A stretch of 6,382 bases of DNA from Verrucomicrobiota bacterium (GTDB lineage Bacteria > Verrucomicrobiota > Verrucomicrobiae > Chthoniobacterales > UBA10450), in the NCBI GenBank assembly GCA_005887855.1, contig VBQB01000033.1, positions 1-6,382 of the forward strand. The letters are read 5' to 3'. The notes under the pieces are model-generated. The model was not told the origin of the DNA. It worked only from the letters and a program-made list of their open reading frames with translations, and ran no database searches. The translations under genes and the position numbers were made by a program. Every line of letters starts with the position of its first letter. Position 1 is the stretch's first letter. Positions 1 through 5,515 of this stretch are shown in pieces.

Positions 1-353
1 CGCCCCAGCCATTGGACTCGACCGAGGGAAGCCGCAAACGCCACCGTCGCGAGATAGGTCAGAAAGCCCGCGACAAAAAGTAGAAGATCAAACGTGTCGC
101 CTAGCGAATGGAGCGCCTGGGGTACCTCCCCTGCGTGTTCCTTAGCGAAGAACACTCCGAACGCATAGGTATTCCAGATGAGATACAGCGGGCCGCTGAG
201 CATGATCGTCGCAACCGCAATCGCTGCAAAGTACGCTACTCCGACGGCCTGATAGACTCCTGGGACGCGAAGGGCGCGCACGCCGACGACAACGAAACTA
301 AGAAACGGGACGATGCAGAGAAAGACGTAGCTCACACGGCGGACTGTATTCAT
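1..353 (-). CDS. Integral membrane protein of unknown function, N-terminal part (runs off window)
   Basis: This is an open frame of 117 codons read from ATG at 353-351 and leaving the window without a stop. I do not recognise the family. Three hydrophobic stretches suggest membrane segments: about residues 8-25 (YVFLCIVPFLSFVVVGV), 36-60 (rich in A, V and I, ending PLYLIW) and 88-111 (FDLLLFVAGFLTYLATVAFA). A short polar loop with KEHAGEVPQ lies between the second and third, so the product should sit in the cytoplasmic membrane. The upstream AAGAAG is a weak ribosome binding site. The only earlier minus-strand ATG (391-389) opens a 13-codon frame that stops at this start, so it is not the gene start. 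The gene begins 48 nt after the end of a complete attC-like site, as expected for the next cassette in an array. Confidence 0.7.
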   Translation of the reverse strand, partial: MNTVRRVSYVFLCIVPFLSFVVVGVRALRVPGVYQAVGVAYFAAIAVATIMLSGPLYLIWNTYAFGVFFAKEHAGEVPQALHSLGDTFDLLLFVAGFLTYLATVAFAASLGRVQWLG

Positions 354-400
354 TGGGATCTTCTTGTTAATTGAGGCGAAAGCACGGTCATGGTGTTATG

Positions 401-523
401 CGCCTAACGACCAAGCTCAGGGACAGCCGCTGAGCCTGACTCCAAAATGCAACGGTGGCAATCGAATTTCATAAATCGCTCCACTGCCCGGCGCGGCGGC
501 TGTTGCCTGCAACGCCTTAGGCG
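401..523 (-). other. attC-like recombination site (complete, 123 bp)
   Basis: On the minus strand the site begins with CGCCTAA 7 nt after the cupin stop codon and ends with the core site GTTAGGC (plus-strand GCCTAAC at 402-408). The arms pair in order: 401-407 with 517-523, 418-421 with 506-509, and 423-430 with 496-503 (ACAGCCGC with GCGGCTGT). This leaves a long terminal loop and unpaired spacer bases between blocks, which is the layout of integron attC sites. The first core is degenerate (GCCTAAG rather than GCCTAAC), while the crossover-side core GTTAGGC fits the GTTRRRY consensus. Length is inside the usual attC range. Confidence 0.7.
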
Positions 524-529
524 TATCGC

Positions 530-887
530 TCATTTGGAATCGGGTCGCTCACTGAGCATCAAAAGTGTCATGCCTTCCGGCCCAGGCACAATCTTGCGCT
601 TCGTGGTCGCCCCAACACGAATCAGGACGCCGCGCTTCATCGGATAGCTCTGACCTTCTGCGAAAAAAGTGCCACTCCCCTCAAGAGGAATATAAAGCTC
701 CTCCTCGTTATCGACGGTATGGTCGTGCTCCGGGTAATGCTCCCAAATGGGGTGGCATCCTGATGGCGTTCATCCCAATCTTCGAGAGACCGAGACTTTT
801 GCCTGCAAAGAAAAAATCCTGACCCTTCTGAAAAGGACCAGCGTAACGTTCCATCTCGTCGAGAGTTTTGATTGTAATGTCTGGCAT
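530..887 (-). pseudogene. Cupin-domain protein, interrupted by a +1 frameshift
   Basis: The minus-strand frame starts at ATG 887-885 (MPDITIKTLDEM) and reads a good cupin protein to about residue 47. There it slips into a frame that stops near 708. If one base is removed within plus-strand 741-750 (minus-strand CATTTGGG read as CATTGGG), the frame continues to a TGA at 532-530, giving 118 residues. The second part carries the cupin metal-site pattern HYPEHDHTVDNEEELYIPLEG (His 54, His 56, Glu 61-63, Gly 70), then the turn GSGTFFAEGQSYP and a final strand GMTLLML. Single-domain cupins are often metal-binding enzymes or sensors; the substrate cannot be told. As written, the product is cut before the metal ligands and would not work. 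A sequencing or assembly error is equally possible. No ribosome binding site is visible. Confidence 0.75.
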
Positions 888-934
888 AAATTGATGCTTG
901 GTTTGGATTACACGCTCTAGCGCCTGGTTAGGCG
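888..934 (-). other. Shortened attC-like site between DUF1697 and cupin genes
   Basis: The minus strand reads CGCCTAACCAGGCGCTAGAGCG starting 10 nt after the DUF1697 stop. The core is GCCTAAC (933-927), followed by the small hairpin CGC-TAGA-GCG. The expected closing arm with GTTAGGC is missing, and the sequence runs directly into the cupin start codon. This looks like the first half of an attC site with the second half lost, so the two flanking genes could no longer be excised separately here. Confidence 0.45.
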
Positions 935-943
935 AGGTTGGTT

Positions 944-1456
944 TCAGCCTTTCGCGCATTTCTTCACGGTCTCCCAGGTTCGGGTCGTTACCTCAGACCC
1001 AAAAGCTTTTTCAATCAGACCCATGAATACGGGCCCACGCGGACTAGGTACATATGCGCTGAAAACCTCACCAGCTTGGGACTCCAAAATACGTGCTCCA
1101 TCTAATTCGATCGGAATTGATACCTTGGGCTTTCGCGGCTCCCGCAGAAACGTGACGACCCGCTTCGCTCCTTCAGGCAACGAGTGCTTCTCGTAAGGAT
1201 CGGTCTCGATCATGGCCCTCAAATCGGAAATTGAACGCACAATCGTGTAGAACTTACGTCCGAGGTCCTTCGACATCGCTTCCTCTGCTCGGCGCTCCAC
1301 GGAGGAAGCATTACCCTTCGCATTGAACACGACATTCCCGCTTGAGAGGAGCGTCTTCACCTCGGTGAACCCGGCAGACTCGAAGCATCTCTTCAGCTCC
1401 GGCATCTTCAGATTCATCGGACTGATACCGCGGAGGAATGCGACATATCGAGTCAT
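944..1456 (-). CDS. DUF1697 family protein
   Basis: The 170-residue product opens with MTRYVAFLRGISPMNLKMPELKRCFESAGF and continues with VKTLLSSGNVVFNAKG. This is the hallmark N-terminal pattern of DUF1697 proteins (YVALLRGINVGG..., then TxLxSGNVVF). The C-terminal end TTRTWETVKKCAKG also matches the family ending. DUF1697 proteins are small cytoplasmic proteins with no established biochemical role and are common as mobile or cassette genes. The usual GINVGG is here GISPMN, a divergence in the first conserved loop. ATG at 1456 is chosen over an upstream in-frame ATG at 1525 because family homology begins there and the longer form would overlap the GNAT gene and the attC-like site. No clear ribosome binding site precedes it. 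Confidence 0.88.
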   Translation of the reverse strand: MTRYVAFLRGISPMNLKMPELKRCFESAGFTEVKTLLSSGNVVFNAKGNASSVERRAEEAMSKDLGRKFYTIVRSISDLRAMIETDPYEKHSLPEGAKRVVTFLREPRKPKVSIPIELDGARILESQAGEVFSAYVPSPRGPVFMGLIEKAFGSEVTTRTWETVKKCAKG

Positions 1457-1506
1457 AAAACCAATTTTTTGCTCTGAGAGCCGTTGGCTGCAGCGATTGG
1501 TTAGGC
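1457..1506 (-). other. Shortened attC-like site between GNAT and DUF1697 genes
   Basis: The minus strand has the core GCCTAAC at 1506-1500, and its TAA is itself the GNAT stop codon. A perfect 7-bp inverted repeat (AACCAAT/ATTGGTT, 1459-1465 with 1496-1502) closes the site just before the DUF1697 ATG. Inside it are the small hairpins GCTCT-g-AGAGC (1471-1481) and AGCC-gtt-GGCT (1479-1489), which overlap and so could form alternatively. At 50 bp it is shorter than typical attC sites and lacks a GTTRRRY end, so I read it as a degenerate or partly deleted attC. Confidence 0.45.
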
Positions 1507-1977
1507 CGTCTGCAGCGACTTGCACATTATATCACCGGGCCGCTGTTGCCAAACGCACGGGCCGAGTATTGTCCAGCCAAGGCGTGAATACCATGCCTGT
1601 TTGTCGAGCGTGAACAAATACAGGGTGTGTATCGCTCGCGACCGCGCCCCGTCCTCGACGGCGGCGCATAGTGCGGCACCAATACCCTGACGACGAAAAT
1701 GTGAGCCTACAAATACTCCGCCGAGCCAAGGAGTCAGATCTTCGCGGCCCTCAAGATCGTGCACGCGAAGGGCGGCGGTTCCGAGAAGTTGTCCATTCGC
1801 ATGCGCAACCCATGCAATAGGCAACTTATCTCGATTCATGTGCGTCTTCAGTTTTTTGATTCGAGCCTCAGGGGTTTCTTCGCCAAGAATTGAGTCCCAC
1901 TGTTCGAACAGCCACTGCGCCAGTTGCGGGATGTATTCGGGGTGCTCAATCAGGTAGCTAATCTGAACTCCGCGCAT
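1501..1977 (-). CDS. GNAT family N-acetyltransferase
   Basis: The 158-residue product has the single-domain GNAT layout. An N-terminal helix region (about 15-50) comes first, then a central strand IAWVAHANGQLLGTAAL (54-70) and a strand LGGVFVGSHFRRQGIGAALC (85-104). The last contains the acetyl-CoA pyrophosphate-binding signature R-x-x-G-x-G/A (RRQGIG, 95-100). The C-terminal YLFTLDKQAWYSRLGW resembles the usual late motif (LxT...FYxxxGF). It would transfer an acetyl group from acetyl-CoA to an unknown amine in the cytoplasm. The ATG at 1977 is the only start that fits the fold length. The stop codon is embedded in an attC-like core, which marks it as a probable integron cassette gene, and it is the furthest upstream of the four minus-strand genes. 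Confidence 0.9.
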   Translation of the reverse strand: MRGVQISYLIEHPEYIPQLAQWLFEQWDSILGEETPEARIKKLKTHMNRDKLPIAWVAHANGQLLGTAALRVHDLEGREDLTPWLGGVFVGSHFRRQGIGAALCAAVEDGARSRAIHTLYLFTLDKQAWYSRLGWTILGPCVWQQRPGDIMCKSLQTA

Positions 1978-1988
1978 ACTAATTCAAT

Positions 1989-2000
1989 GTTCGGCCGAAC
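1989..2000. promoter_or_regulatory. 12-bp perfect palindrome upstream of the GNAT gene
   Basis: GTTCGGCCGAAC is perfectly self-complementary and lies 11 nt outside the GNAT start codon. It could be an operator half-site pair. It also resembles two integron core half-sites placed back to back (GTTCGGC and GCCGAAC, each one base off the GTTRRRY/RYYYAAC consensus), which would fit the edge of the cassette array. The sequence does not decide between these. Confidence 0.35.
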
Positions 2001-2006
2001 TAAGAT

Positions 2007-2047
2007 TAGACTGCATTATGCGACCTATTTCACATATAGACTGCATT
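2007..2047 (+). repeat. 11-bp direct repeat pair, 30-bp period
   Basis: TAGACTGCATT occurs at 2007-2017 and again at 2037-2047, exactly 30 bp apart. The spacing is close to three helical turns, so it could present two binding sites for a regulator on one face of the DNA. It could also be a remnant of a small duplication. No known operator was recognised. Confidence 0.45.
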
Positions 2048-2204
2048 TTCTTGGTTATGGCCCAACATGGGCGGGAAGTGCGGAAAATTCATCGACGTGC
2101 AGTGGCGATAAGGCCGCCAGAATAGGCGCTTGCCAAACGAGGGACAATGAATTTCGGGCGCTTTGAGTTTGTCCGACATGGTGGAGGAAGTCCATACGAA
2201 TCCG

Positions 2205-2260
2205 TTGTAGGTCCGGCGCTGTGCACCGTGCAGAACGCGCCCCACAGGGGCGCGGCTACA
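2205..2260. repeat. REP-like double-hairpin element, copy 1
   Basis: The element opens with TTGTAG and closes with CTACA. It contains a strong 8-bp hairpin CGCGCCCC-aca-GGGGCGCG (2236-2254) and a weaker, imperfect hairpin around 2219-2233 (CTGTGCAC...GTGCAG). The terminal TGTAG/CTACA pairing, the ACA loop and the two-hairpin layout match the clearer element at 2652-2715. I treat both as members of one dispersed palindromic repeat family. It lies 68 bp upstream of the small His/Cys gene. Confidence 0.5.
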
Positions 2261-2328
2261 GCATTTTATTGAGGTGGGTTGCAGAAATTTCTTGCGTAAG
2301 ACGCGCCGAGGTCACAAACTCGGAGCCA

Positions 2329-2649
2329 ATGAGCAGGTTCGCGCGCTCAACCAATTCCGGGCGCGCAATTATCGCGATTTGCGTTTCTGCGGCATTTCTT
2401 TGGGCACTCGCGCTGAGTGCTTCACCGCAATTGCACCAGCGCGTCCACAAGGATGCGAACCGTGTCGAGCACAGTTGCGCGGTTACGATGATCGCATCGG
2501 GCAGCTATGATCATGCACATGTGCCGTTGGTTAGCGCGCCGGTTCCCGCGATTCACTTTTCCAAAATTCCGGCGTTGACTCCGCAGTGGGTCGAATCGCC
2601 GTTTCTTGGCGCATGCATTTTCGAGCATGCGCCGCCCGCGCGCGGTTAG
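2329..2649 (+). CDS. Small membrane-anchored His/Cys protein (paralog 1)
   Basis: The 106-residue product has one hydrophobic segment (about 12-32, AIIAICVSAAFLWALALSA) that would act as signal peptide or anchor, placing the rest in the periplasm. After it come LHQRVH (His 36, His 40), HSCAVTMIASGS (His 48, Cys 50) and DHAH (His 62, His 64), a cluster of possible metal ligands. The C-terminal part FSKIPALTPQWVESPFLGA then ends in EHAPPARG. It is clearly paralogous to the gene at 5069-5395. The start ATG 2329 has GGAG 3 nt upstream and aligns with the paralog's start; an upstream GTG at 2221 would add 36 residues without similarity and run through a repeat. In size, His/Cys spacing and an APP ending it recalls DUF2946-type proteins found beside metal-related TonB receptors, but I cannot confirm membership. 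Confidence 0.72.
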   Translation: MSRFARSTNSGRAIIAICVSAAFLWALALSASPQLHQRVHKDANRVEHSCAVTMIASGSYDHAHVPLVSAPVPAIHFSKIPALTPQWVESPFLGACIFEHAPPARG

Positions 2650-2651
2650 AA

Positions 2652-2715
2652 TTGTAGGGCGTCTGTGCCAGACGCCGCCTAACCGAAATCGGCGTTTCAC
2701 AGAAACGCCCTACAA
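2652..2715. repeat. REP-like double-hairpin element, copy 2
   Basis: A perfect 11-bp terminal inverted repeat (TTGTAGGGCGT at 2652-2662, ACGCCCTACAA at 2705-2715) encloses two perfect 8-bp hairpins. These are GGCGTCTG-tgc-CAGACGCC (2658-2676) and GGCGTTTC-aca-GAAACGCC (2691-2709). The strand can thus fold as one long cruciform or as two separate stems. The element starts 3 nt after the stop of the small His/Cys gene and ends 86 nt before the TonB receptor start. It may stop or slow transcription or protect the upstream mRNA end, but no T-tract follows, so it is not a standard intrinsic terminator. Confidence 0.75.
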
Positions 2716-2776
2716 ACCTGCGCCGCTTTCACATGTCTTCGCGTCAATCGCGAAGCCATTAACCAATCACATTTTG

Positions 2777-2799
2777 AAAAATCTATTTCTTAAAAATCT
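2777..2799 (+). promoter_or_regulatory. AT-rich leader with tandem repeat before the TonB receptor
   Basis: AAAAATCT occurs twice (2777-2784 and 2792-2799) within a strongly AT-rich stretch ending 2 nt before the receptor ATG. No purine-rich Shine-Dalgarno sequence is present, so translation probably relies on an unstructured AU-rich leader or other features. No confident -35/-10 pair was found. Confidence 0.35.
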
Positions 2800-2801
2800 C
2801 A

Positions 2802-4934
2802 ATGAAAAAAGTTTTAACCGCAGCCACCGCCCTGCTTTTCGGGGCGAGCATTGCGATGGCGCAGAACGCCGTCACAGCTGCACCAAGCCCCACACCATCT
2901 ACTACGGCAGCGCCCGCCACTGCGACGGCTGAGGAAGTCGTCGTCCAAAGTCAGGAACTCGACATTTCGCGTGAACAGATCGTTCCGAGTCTCGGCGCGA
3001 CGCGTTATACCGTCGGCCCCGACCGTCTCGACTCACAAGCGCAAGGCGAAAACGCGCCGTTTAACCAAACCCTTTTGCGCTTTCCTGGGATAGCGCAGGA
3101 TTCCTTCGGGCAGCTTCACGTCCGCGGCGAGCACGCCAATTTGCAATACCGCATCGATGACGTGCTTTTGCCGGAAAGCATTCCGGGTTTCGGTCAGGAA
3201 TTGGAGACGCGTTTTGCCGATAACATTTCGCTCATCACCGGCGCGCTCCCTGCCCAATTCGGCTTTCGCACCACCGGTGTGATCGACATTCATACGAAGA
3301 ACGGCGCCGTCTTTCAGCAAGGCGAAGCCTCCGTGTATGGCGGAAGTTTCGACACCATGATGCCAAGTTTCGAGTACGGCGGCGTTGTCGGGAAACTCAA
3401 CTATTACGTCACAGCGAATTACCTGCACGACGGCATCGGCATTGAGAATCCGACCCGGAGCAGCGACCCAATCCACGACGACACAGATCAGTACAAGCTC
3501 TTCGGATATTCGTCCTACATCTTTGACCCGACGAGCCGATTGGTGCTGCTCATCAGCGGGAACCACAGCGATTTTCAGATCCCAAATAATCCGGGTCAGA
3601 CACCTGCGTTTACGGTTAATGGAAGGTCGACATTCGATTCCGCCAAGCTCGACGAGAACCAATCGGAAGATTCTGCCTACGAGATTCTGACCTATCAGAA
3701 GAAGGTGGATGACTTCAACTTCCAGGCTTCCGTCTTTAACCGCTACAGCTCAATTCTGTTCCGGCCTGATAACGTTGGCGATCTCATCTTCAACGGCGTC
3801 GCGTCGCGTGTTGACCGGGCCATTCTCTCAAACGGTGTGGAGTTCGACGCCAGTTACAAACTGAACGACCAACACACGGTTCGCGGTGGGTTTCTTTTCA
3901 CCGAACAATATGCCAATGTCGGCACGGCGACGCTTGTTTTCCCCTTCGATGCAGACGGCAATCAAACCAGCGACGTGCCACTGCGGATCGTCGATAACAA
4001 CGACAAGTACGGTTACTTCTACGGTTTTTATTTGCAGGACGAATGGAAACCGTTCGAGCAGCTCACGATTAATTTCGGTGGCCGGCTCGACTTTGTGAAT
4101 GCGTTCGTGGACGAAAACCAGCTCAGCCCGCGCATCAACATCGTTTACACGCCATGGACTTCGACGACGCTCCACGCCGGCTACGCACGCTACTTTACCC
4201 CGCCGCCGTTAGAGGCTGTTCCAGAGAGTACCATCGCCAAGTTCAGCGGCACGACTAACGAATCCGCCATTACCAAAGATTCTCCCGTGACATCGGAGCG
4301 CGCGCATTACTTCGATGCGGGCGTTACGCAAAGAATCATGGAAGGATTCAATGTAGGGCTGGACGGTTTTTACAAAAGCTCACATTCGACGCTTGACGAA
4401 GGCCAATTCGGGCAAGCACTTATTCTTTCGTCGTTCAACTATAACCGCGGCGAAATCTACGGTGGCGAATTCACTTCCAGCTACGATAACGGTCCGTTCT
4501 CCGCCTATTTGAACGCGGCTTACGAATGGGCGCGCGGGACGAACGTCAGCTCGGCCCAATTTCTATTCGATCCGGATGAGTTCGCCTTCATCAAAAAGAA
4601 CTGGGGCTTCCTCGACCACGATCAGCGCTTTACCGGTTCCGCTGGGATCTCCTATACGTGGAACGATTGGAAAGCGGCCGTCGACGGTCTTTACGGTAAC
4701 GGTTTGCGGCGAGGTTTTGCCAACACGCAGAAAAACCATCCTTACGAAACGTTCAACGTTAGTTTGCAGCGCCGGATCAAGATAACGGAGAAGACTGCCG
4801 TCAAAATCCGTTTCGATGTCGTCAACATTCTCGACACGATCTACGAATTGCGTGACGGCAGCGGCATCGGCGTGGGCGCGCCGCAGTTCGGCCAGCGCCG
4901 CGGCTTTTACGGGACGGTCGCCTACGACTTTTGA
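2802..4934 (+). CDS. TonB-dependent outer-membrane receptor
   Basis: The 710-residue product has a signal peptide (1-20, cleavage likely after AMA). An Ala/Pro/Thr-rich linker (about 22-43) and a TonB-box-like EEVVVQS (44-50) follow. The plug domain (about 60-168) shows LHVRGEHANLQYRIDDVLLP (105-124) and GALPAQFGFRTTGVIDIHTK (147-166), matching the classic plug motifs. The remaining 540 or so residues alternate as beta strands of a 22-strand barrel. It ends RDGSGIGVGAPQFGQRRGFY...AYDF, with the terminal Phe needed for barrel assembly. It takes up a scarce ligand using energy from TonB-ExbBD. The C-terminal GIGVGAPQFGxRRGFY pattern recalls receptors found beside metal-related genes, so a metal or metal chelate is my guess. 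The small His/Cys genes on either side support this. Size is normal for the family. Confidence 0.93.
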   Translation: MKKVLTAATALLFGASIAMAQNAVTAAPSPTPSTTAAPATATAEEVVVQSQELDISREQIVPSLGATRYTVGPDRLDSQAQGENAPFNQTLLRFPGIAQDSFGQLHVRGEHANLQYRIDDVLLPESIPGFGQELETRFADNISLITGALPAQFGFRTTGVIDIHTKNGAVFQQGEASVYGGSFDTMMPSFEYGGVVGKLNYYVTANYLHDGIGIENPTRSSDPIHDDTDQYKLFGYSSYIFDPTSRLVLLISGNHSDFQIPNNPGQTPAFTVNGRSTFDSAKLDENQSEDSAYEILTYQKKVDDFNFQASVFNRYSSILFRPDNVGDLIFNGVASRVDRAILSNGVEFDASYKLNDQHTVRGGFLFTEQYANVGTATLVFPFDADGNQTSDVPLRIVDNNDKYGYFYGFYLQDEWKPFEQLTINFGGRLDFVNAFVDENQLSPRINIVYTPWTSTTLHAGYARYFTPPPLEAVPESTIAKFSGTTNESAITKDSPVTSERAHYFDAGVTQRIMEGFNVGLDGFYKSSHSTLDEGQFGQALILSSFNYNRGEIYGGEFTSSYDNGPFSAYLNAAYEWARGTNVSSAQFLFDPDEFAFIKKNWGFLDHDQRFTGSAGISYTWNDWKAAVDGLYGNGLRRGFANTQKNHPYETFNVSLQRRIKITEKTAVKIRFDVVNILDTIYELRDGSGIGVGAPQFGQRRGFYGTVAYDF

Positions 4935-4998
4935 AGAGTTTGAACTAATCATGAGTCGGCGTGGGGGAAAACCCATTCGTCTGGGGCAACGCTGCACA

Positions 4999-5020
4999 GC
5001 AGCGCCCGCAGCGGCGCTGC
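4999..5020 (+). other. GC-rich hairpin between receptor and second small gene
   Basis: GCAGCGCC (4999-5006) pairs perfectly with GGCGCTGC (5013-5020) around a 6-nt loop, 64 nt after the receptor stop and 48 nt before the next start. No T-tract follows. It may slow RNA decay or weaken read-through; no known riboswitch was recognised in the 134-nt gap. Confidence 0.4.
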
Positions 5021-5068
5021 ATAGAAAGTCCTTGCGAAACAAATCGCTCGAAAGCAAAGTCGCGCTCG

Positions 5069-5395
5069 ATGCCGTGCCGTGCACTTCGCATTCGATCGGG
5101 CTGGTTTGCCGGCACCACCGTCCTCTTTCTCGCTGCGGCGATCGTGTTAATGCTGGGCCTGTCAGTCGCGCCGAATTTACATGAACGACTTCATCCCACG
5201 TCCGCACCGCTTCATGAATGCGCGGTTACGCTGATCGCTTCCGGCAGTTGTCATCACACCCCTGCCGCTCCGCTGATGATTGCGCCGGCGACTGCCGTAC
5301 AATTTTCGAAGATTCCGGCTCTTAATCCGATCTGGGTCGAATCGCCGTTTCTTGGCGCGCGCATTTTCGAGCACGCGCCGCCCGCGCACTCCTGA
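5069..5395 (+). CDS. Small membrane-anchored His/Cys protein (paralog 2)
   Basis: The 108-residue product parallels the gene at 2329-2649. A hydrophobic segment (about 12-34) is followed by LHERLH (His 38, His 42), HECAVTLIASGS (His 49, Cys 51) and CHH (Cys 61, His 62, His 63). It ends FSKIPALNPIWVESPFLGA plus EHAPPAHS. Cys 51, His 38, His 42 and His 49 line up with Cys 50, His 36, His 40 and His 48 of the paralog, pointing to a shared metal- or redox-active site. The final 28 matching residues differ at only three positions. The frame is open back to GTG 4961, but ATG 5069 is chosen because it puts the membrane segment at the N-terminus and gives the paralog's length. The ribosome binding site is weak. 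It lies 134 nt after the TonB receptor and is probably co-transcribed with it. Confidence 0.72.
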   Translation: MPCRALRIRSGWFAGTTVLFLAAAIVLMLGLSVAPNLHERLHPTSAPLHECAVTLIASGSCHHTPAAPLMIAPATAVQFSKIPALNPIWVESPFLGARIFEHAPPAHS

Positions 5396-5397
5396 AG

Positions 5398-5463
5398 CGT
5401 TGATTCTTTCCGCCTCAGGCGGACAGCGACGCTAAGCGCGTTTCTTACGCCGCTGAATCAACG
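5398..5463. repeat. Double-hairpin element after the second small gene
   Basis: A perfect 9-bp terminal inverted repeat (CGTTGATTC at 5398-5406, GAATCAACG at 5455-5463) encloses two stems. They are TCCGCCT-c-AGGCGGA (5409-5423) and AGCGCGT-ttctt-ACGCcGCT (5435-5454, with one bulged base). Its sequence differs from the element at 2652-2715. Its size (66 versus 64 bp), layout and start 3 nt after the upstream stop codon are nearly the same. Confidence 0.6.
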
Positions 5464-5491
5464 TTCGCCGAACGCAGCAGGTTTGAATCGA

Positions 5492-5515
5492 TCGGGCGCT
5501 GACGCCCGAGTTTTT
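5492..5515 (+). terminator. Intrinsic terminator or attenuator just before the porin-like gene
   Basis: The stem TCGGGCG (5492-5498) pairs with CGCCCGA (5503-5509) around a CTGA loop and is followed by G and five T residues (5511-5515). This is a Rho-independent terminator shape. It ends only 15 nt before the ATG at 5531, so its hairpin abuts the ribosome binding site GGAG (5521-5524, 6 nt before the ATG). It may end the upstream transcript, or act in a leader to regulate the downstream gene. Confidence 0.6.

Larger units (their letters stand above)
1..1977 (-). mobile_element. Integron-type gene cassette array (no integrase in view)
   Basis: Four short, functionally unrelated genes lie in one orientation with very small gaps. 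Sequences with the attC core signature (GCCTAAC next to the stop codon, or GTTAGGC at the far end) follow three of them. The site after the cupin gene is complete and can fold into a long imperfect hairpin; the other two are short. GNAT, DUF1697, cupin and small membrane proteins are typical cassette cargo. No integrase gene and no attI site can be seen. The genes next to the array on the plus strand are an unrelated outer-membrane locus, so the array may be a cluster of attC sites lacking an integrase, or its integrase may lie beyond the left edge. The boundary near 1977-2000 is inferred from the end of the cassette-like genes. Confidence 0.6.
1978..2328. other. Divergent intergenic region without a convincing gene
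   Basis: This 351-bp stretch separates the minus-strand cassette genes from the plus-strand outer-membrane locus. It should hold the promoters of both. It contains a 12-bp palindrome (1989-2000), an 11-bp direct repeat (2007-2017, 2037-2047), a small hairpin GCCCA-aca-TGGGC (2060-2072) and a REP-like element (2205-2260). On the minus strand GCATAAT near 2015-2020 resembles a -10 element for the GNAT gene, but no good -35 box accompanies it. I could not identify a riboswitch or a recognisable metalloregulator operator. Confidence 0.6.

Noticed and set aside
108..374. 88-codon plus-strand frame at the left end
   Set aside because: It is antisense to a minus-strand frame with clear transmembrane segments, and its own translation is charged and featureless.
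2147..2272. 41-codon plus-strand frame (MNFGRFEFVRHGGGSPYES...) with a GAGG upstream
   Set aside because: Its second half runs through the REP-like element, it matches nothing I recognise, and its length is within chance expectation.
2652..2715. Reading the inverted repeats as a miniature IS element (MITE)
   Set aside because: No target-site duplication is visible at the ends, and the internal double hairpin fits a REP/BIME-type repeat better.
3033..3662. Long open frame (209 codons) on the minus strand within the TonB receptor gene
   Set aside because: It lies wholly antisense to a convincing receptor coding sequence, shows no recognisable domain and has the biased composition of a codon shadow.
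4961..5068. GTG start at 4961 extending the second small protein to 144 residues
   Set aside because: The extra 36 residues have no counterpart in the paralog and would place a charged stretch before the membrane segment; ATG 5069 gives matching lengths (106 and 108).
4935..5068. Possible riboswitch in the gap after the TonB receptor
   Set aside because: There is a GC-rich hairpin and a GGGGGAAAACCC stretch, but no conserved core of a cobalamin or other known riboswitch that I could recognise.
4563..5207. Minus-strand open frame of 214 codons across the receptor 3' end and the second small gene
   Set aside because: It overlaps two supported plus-strand genes, has no recognisable motifs and has no ribosome binding site of note.
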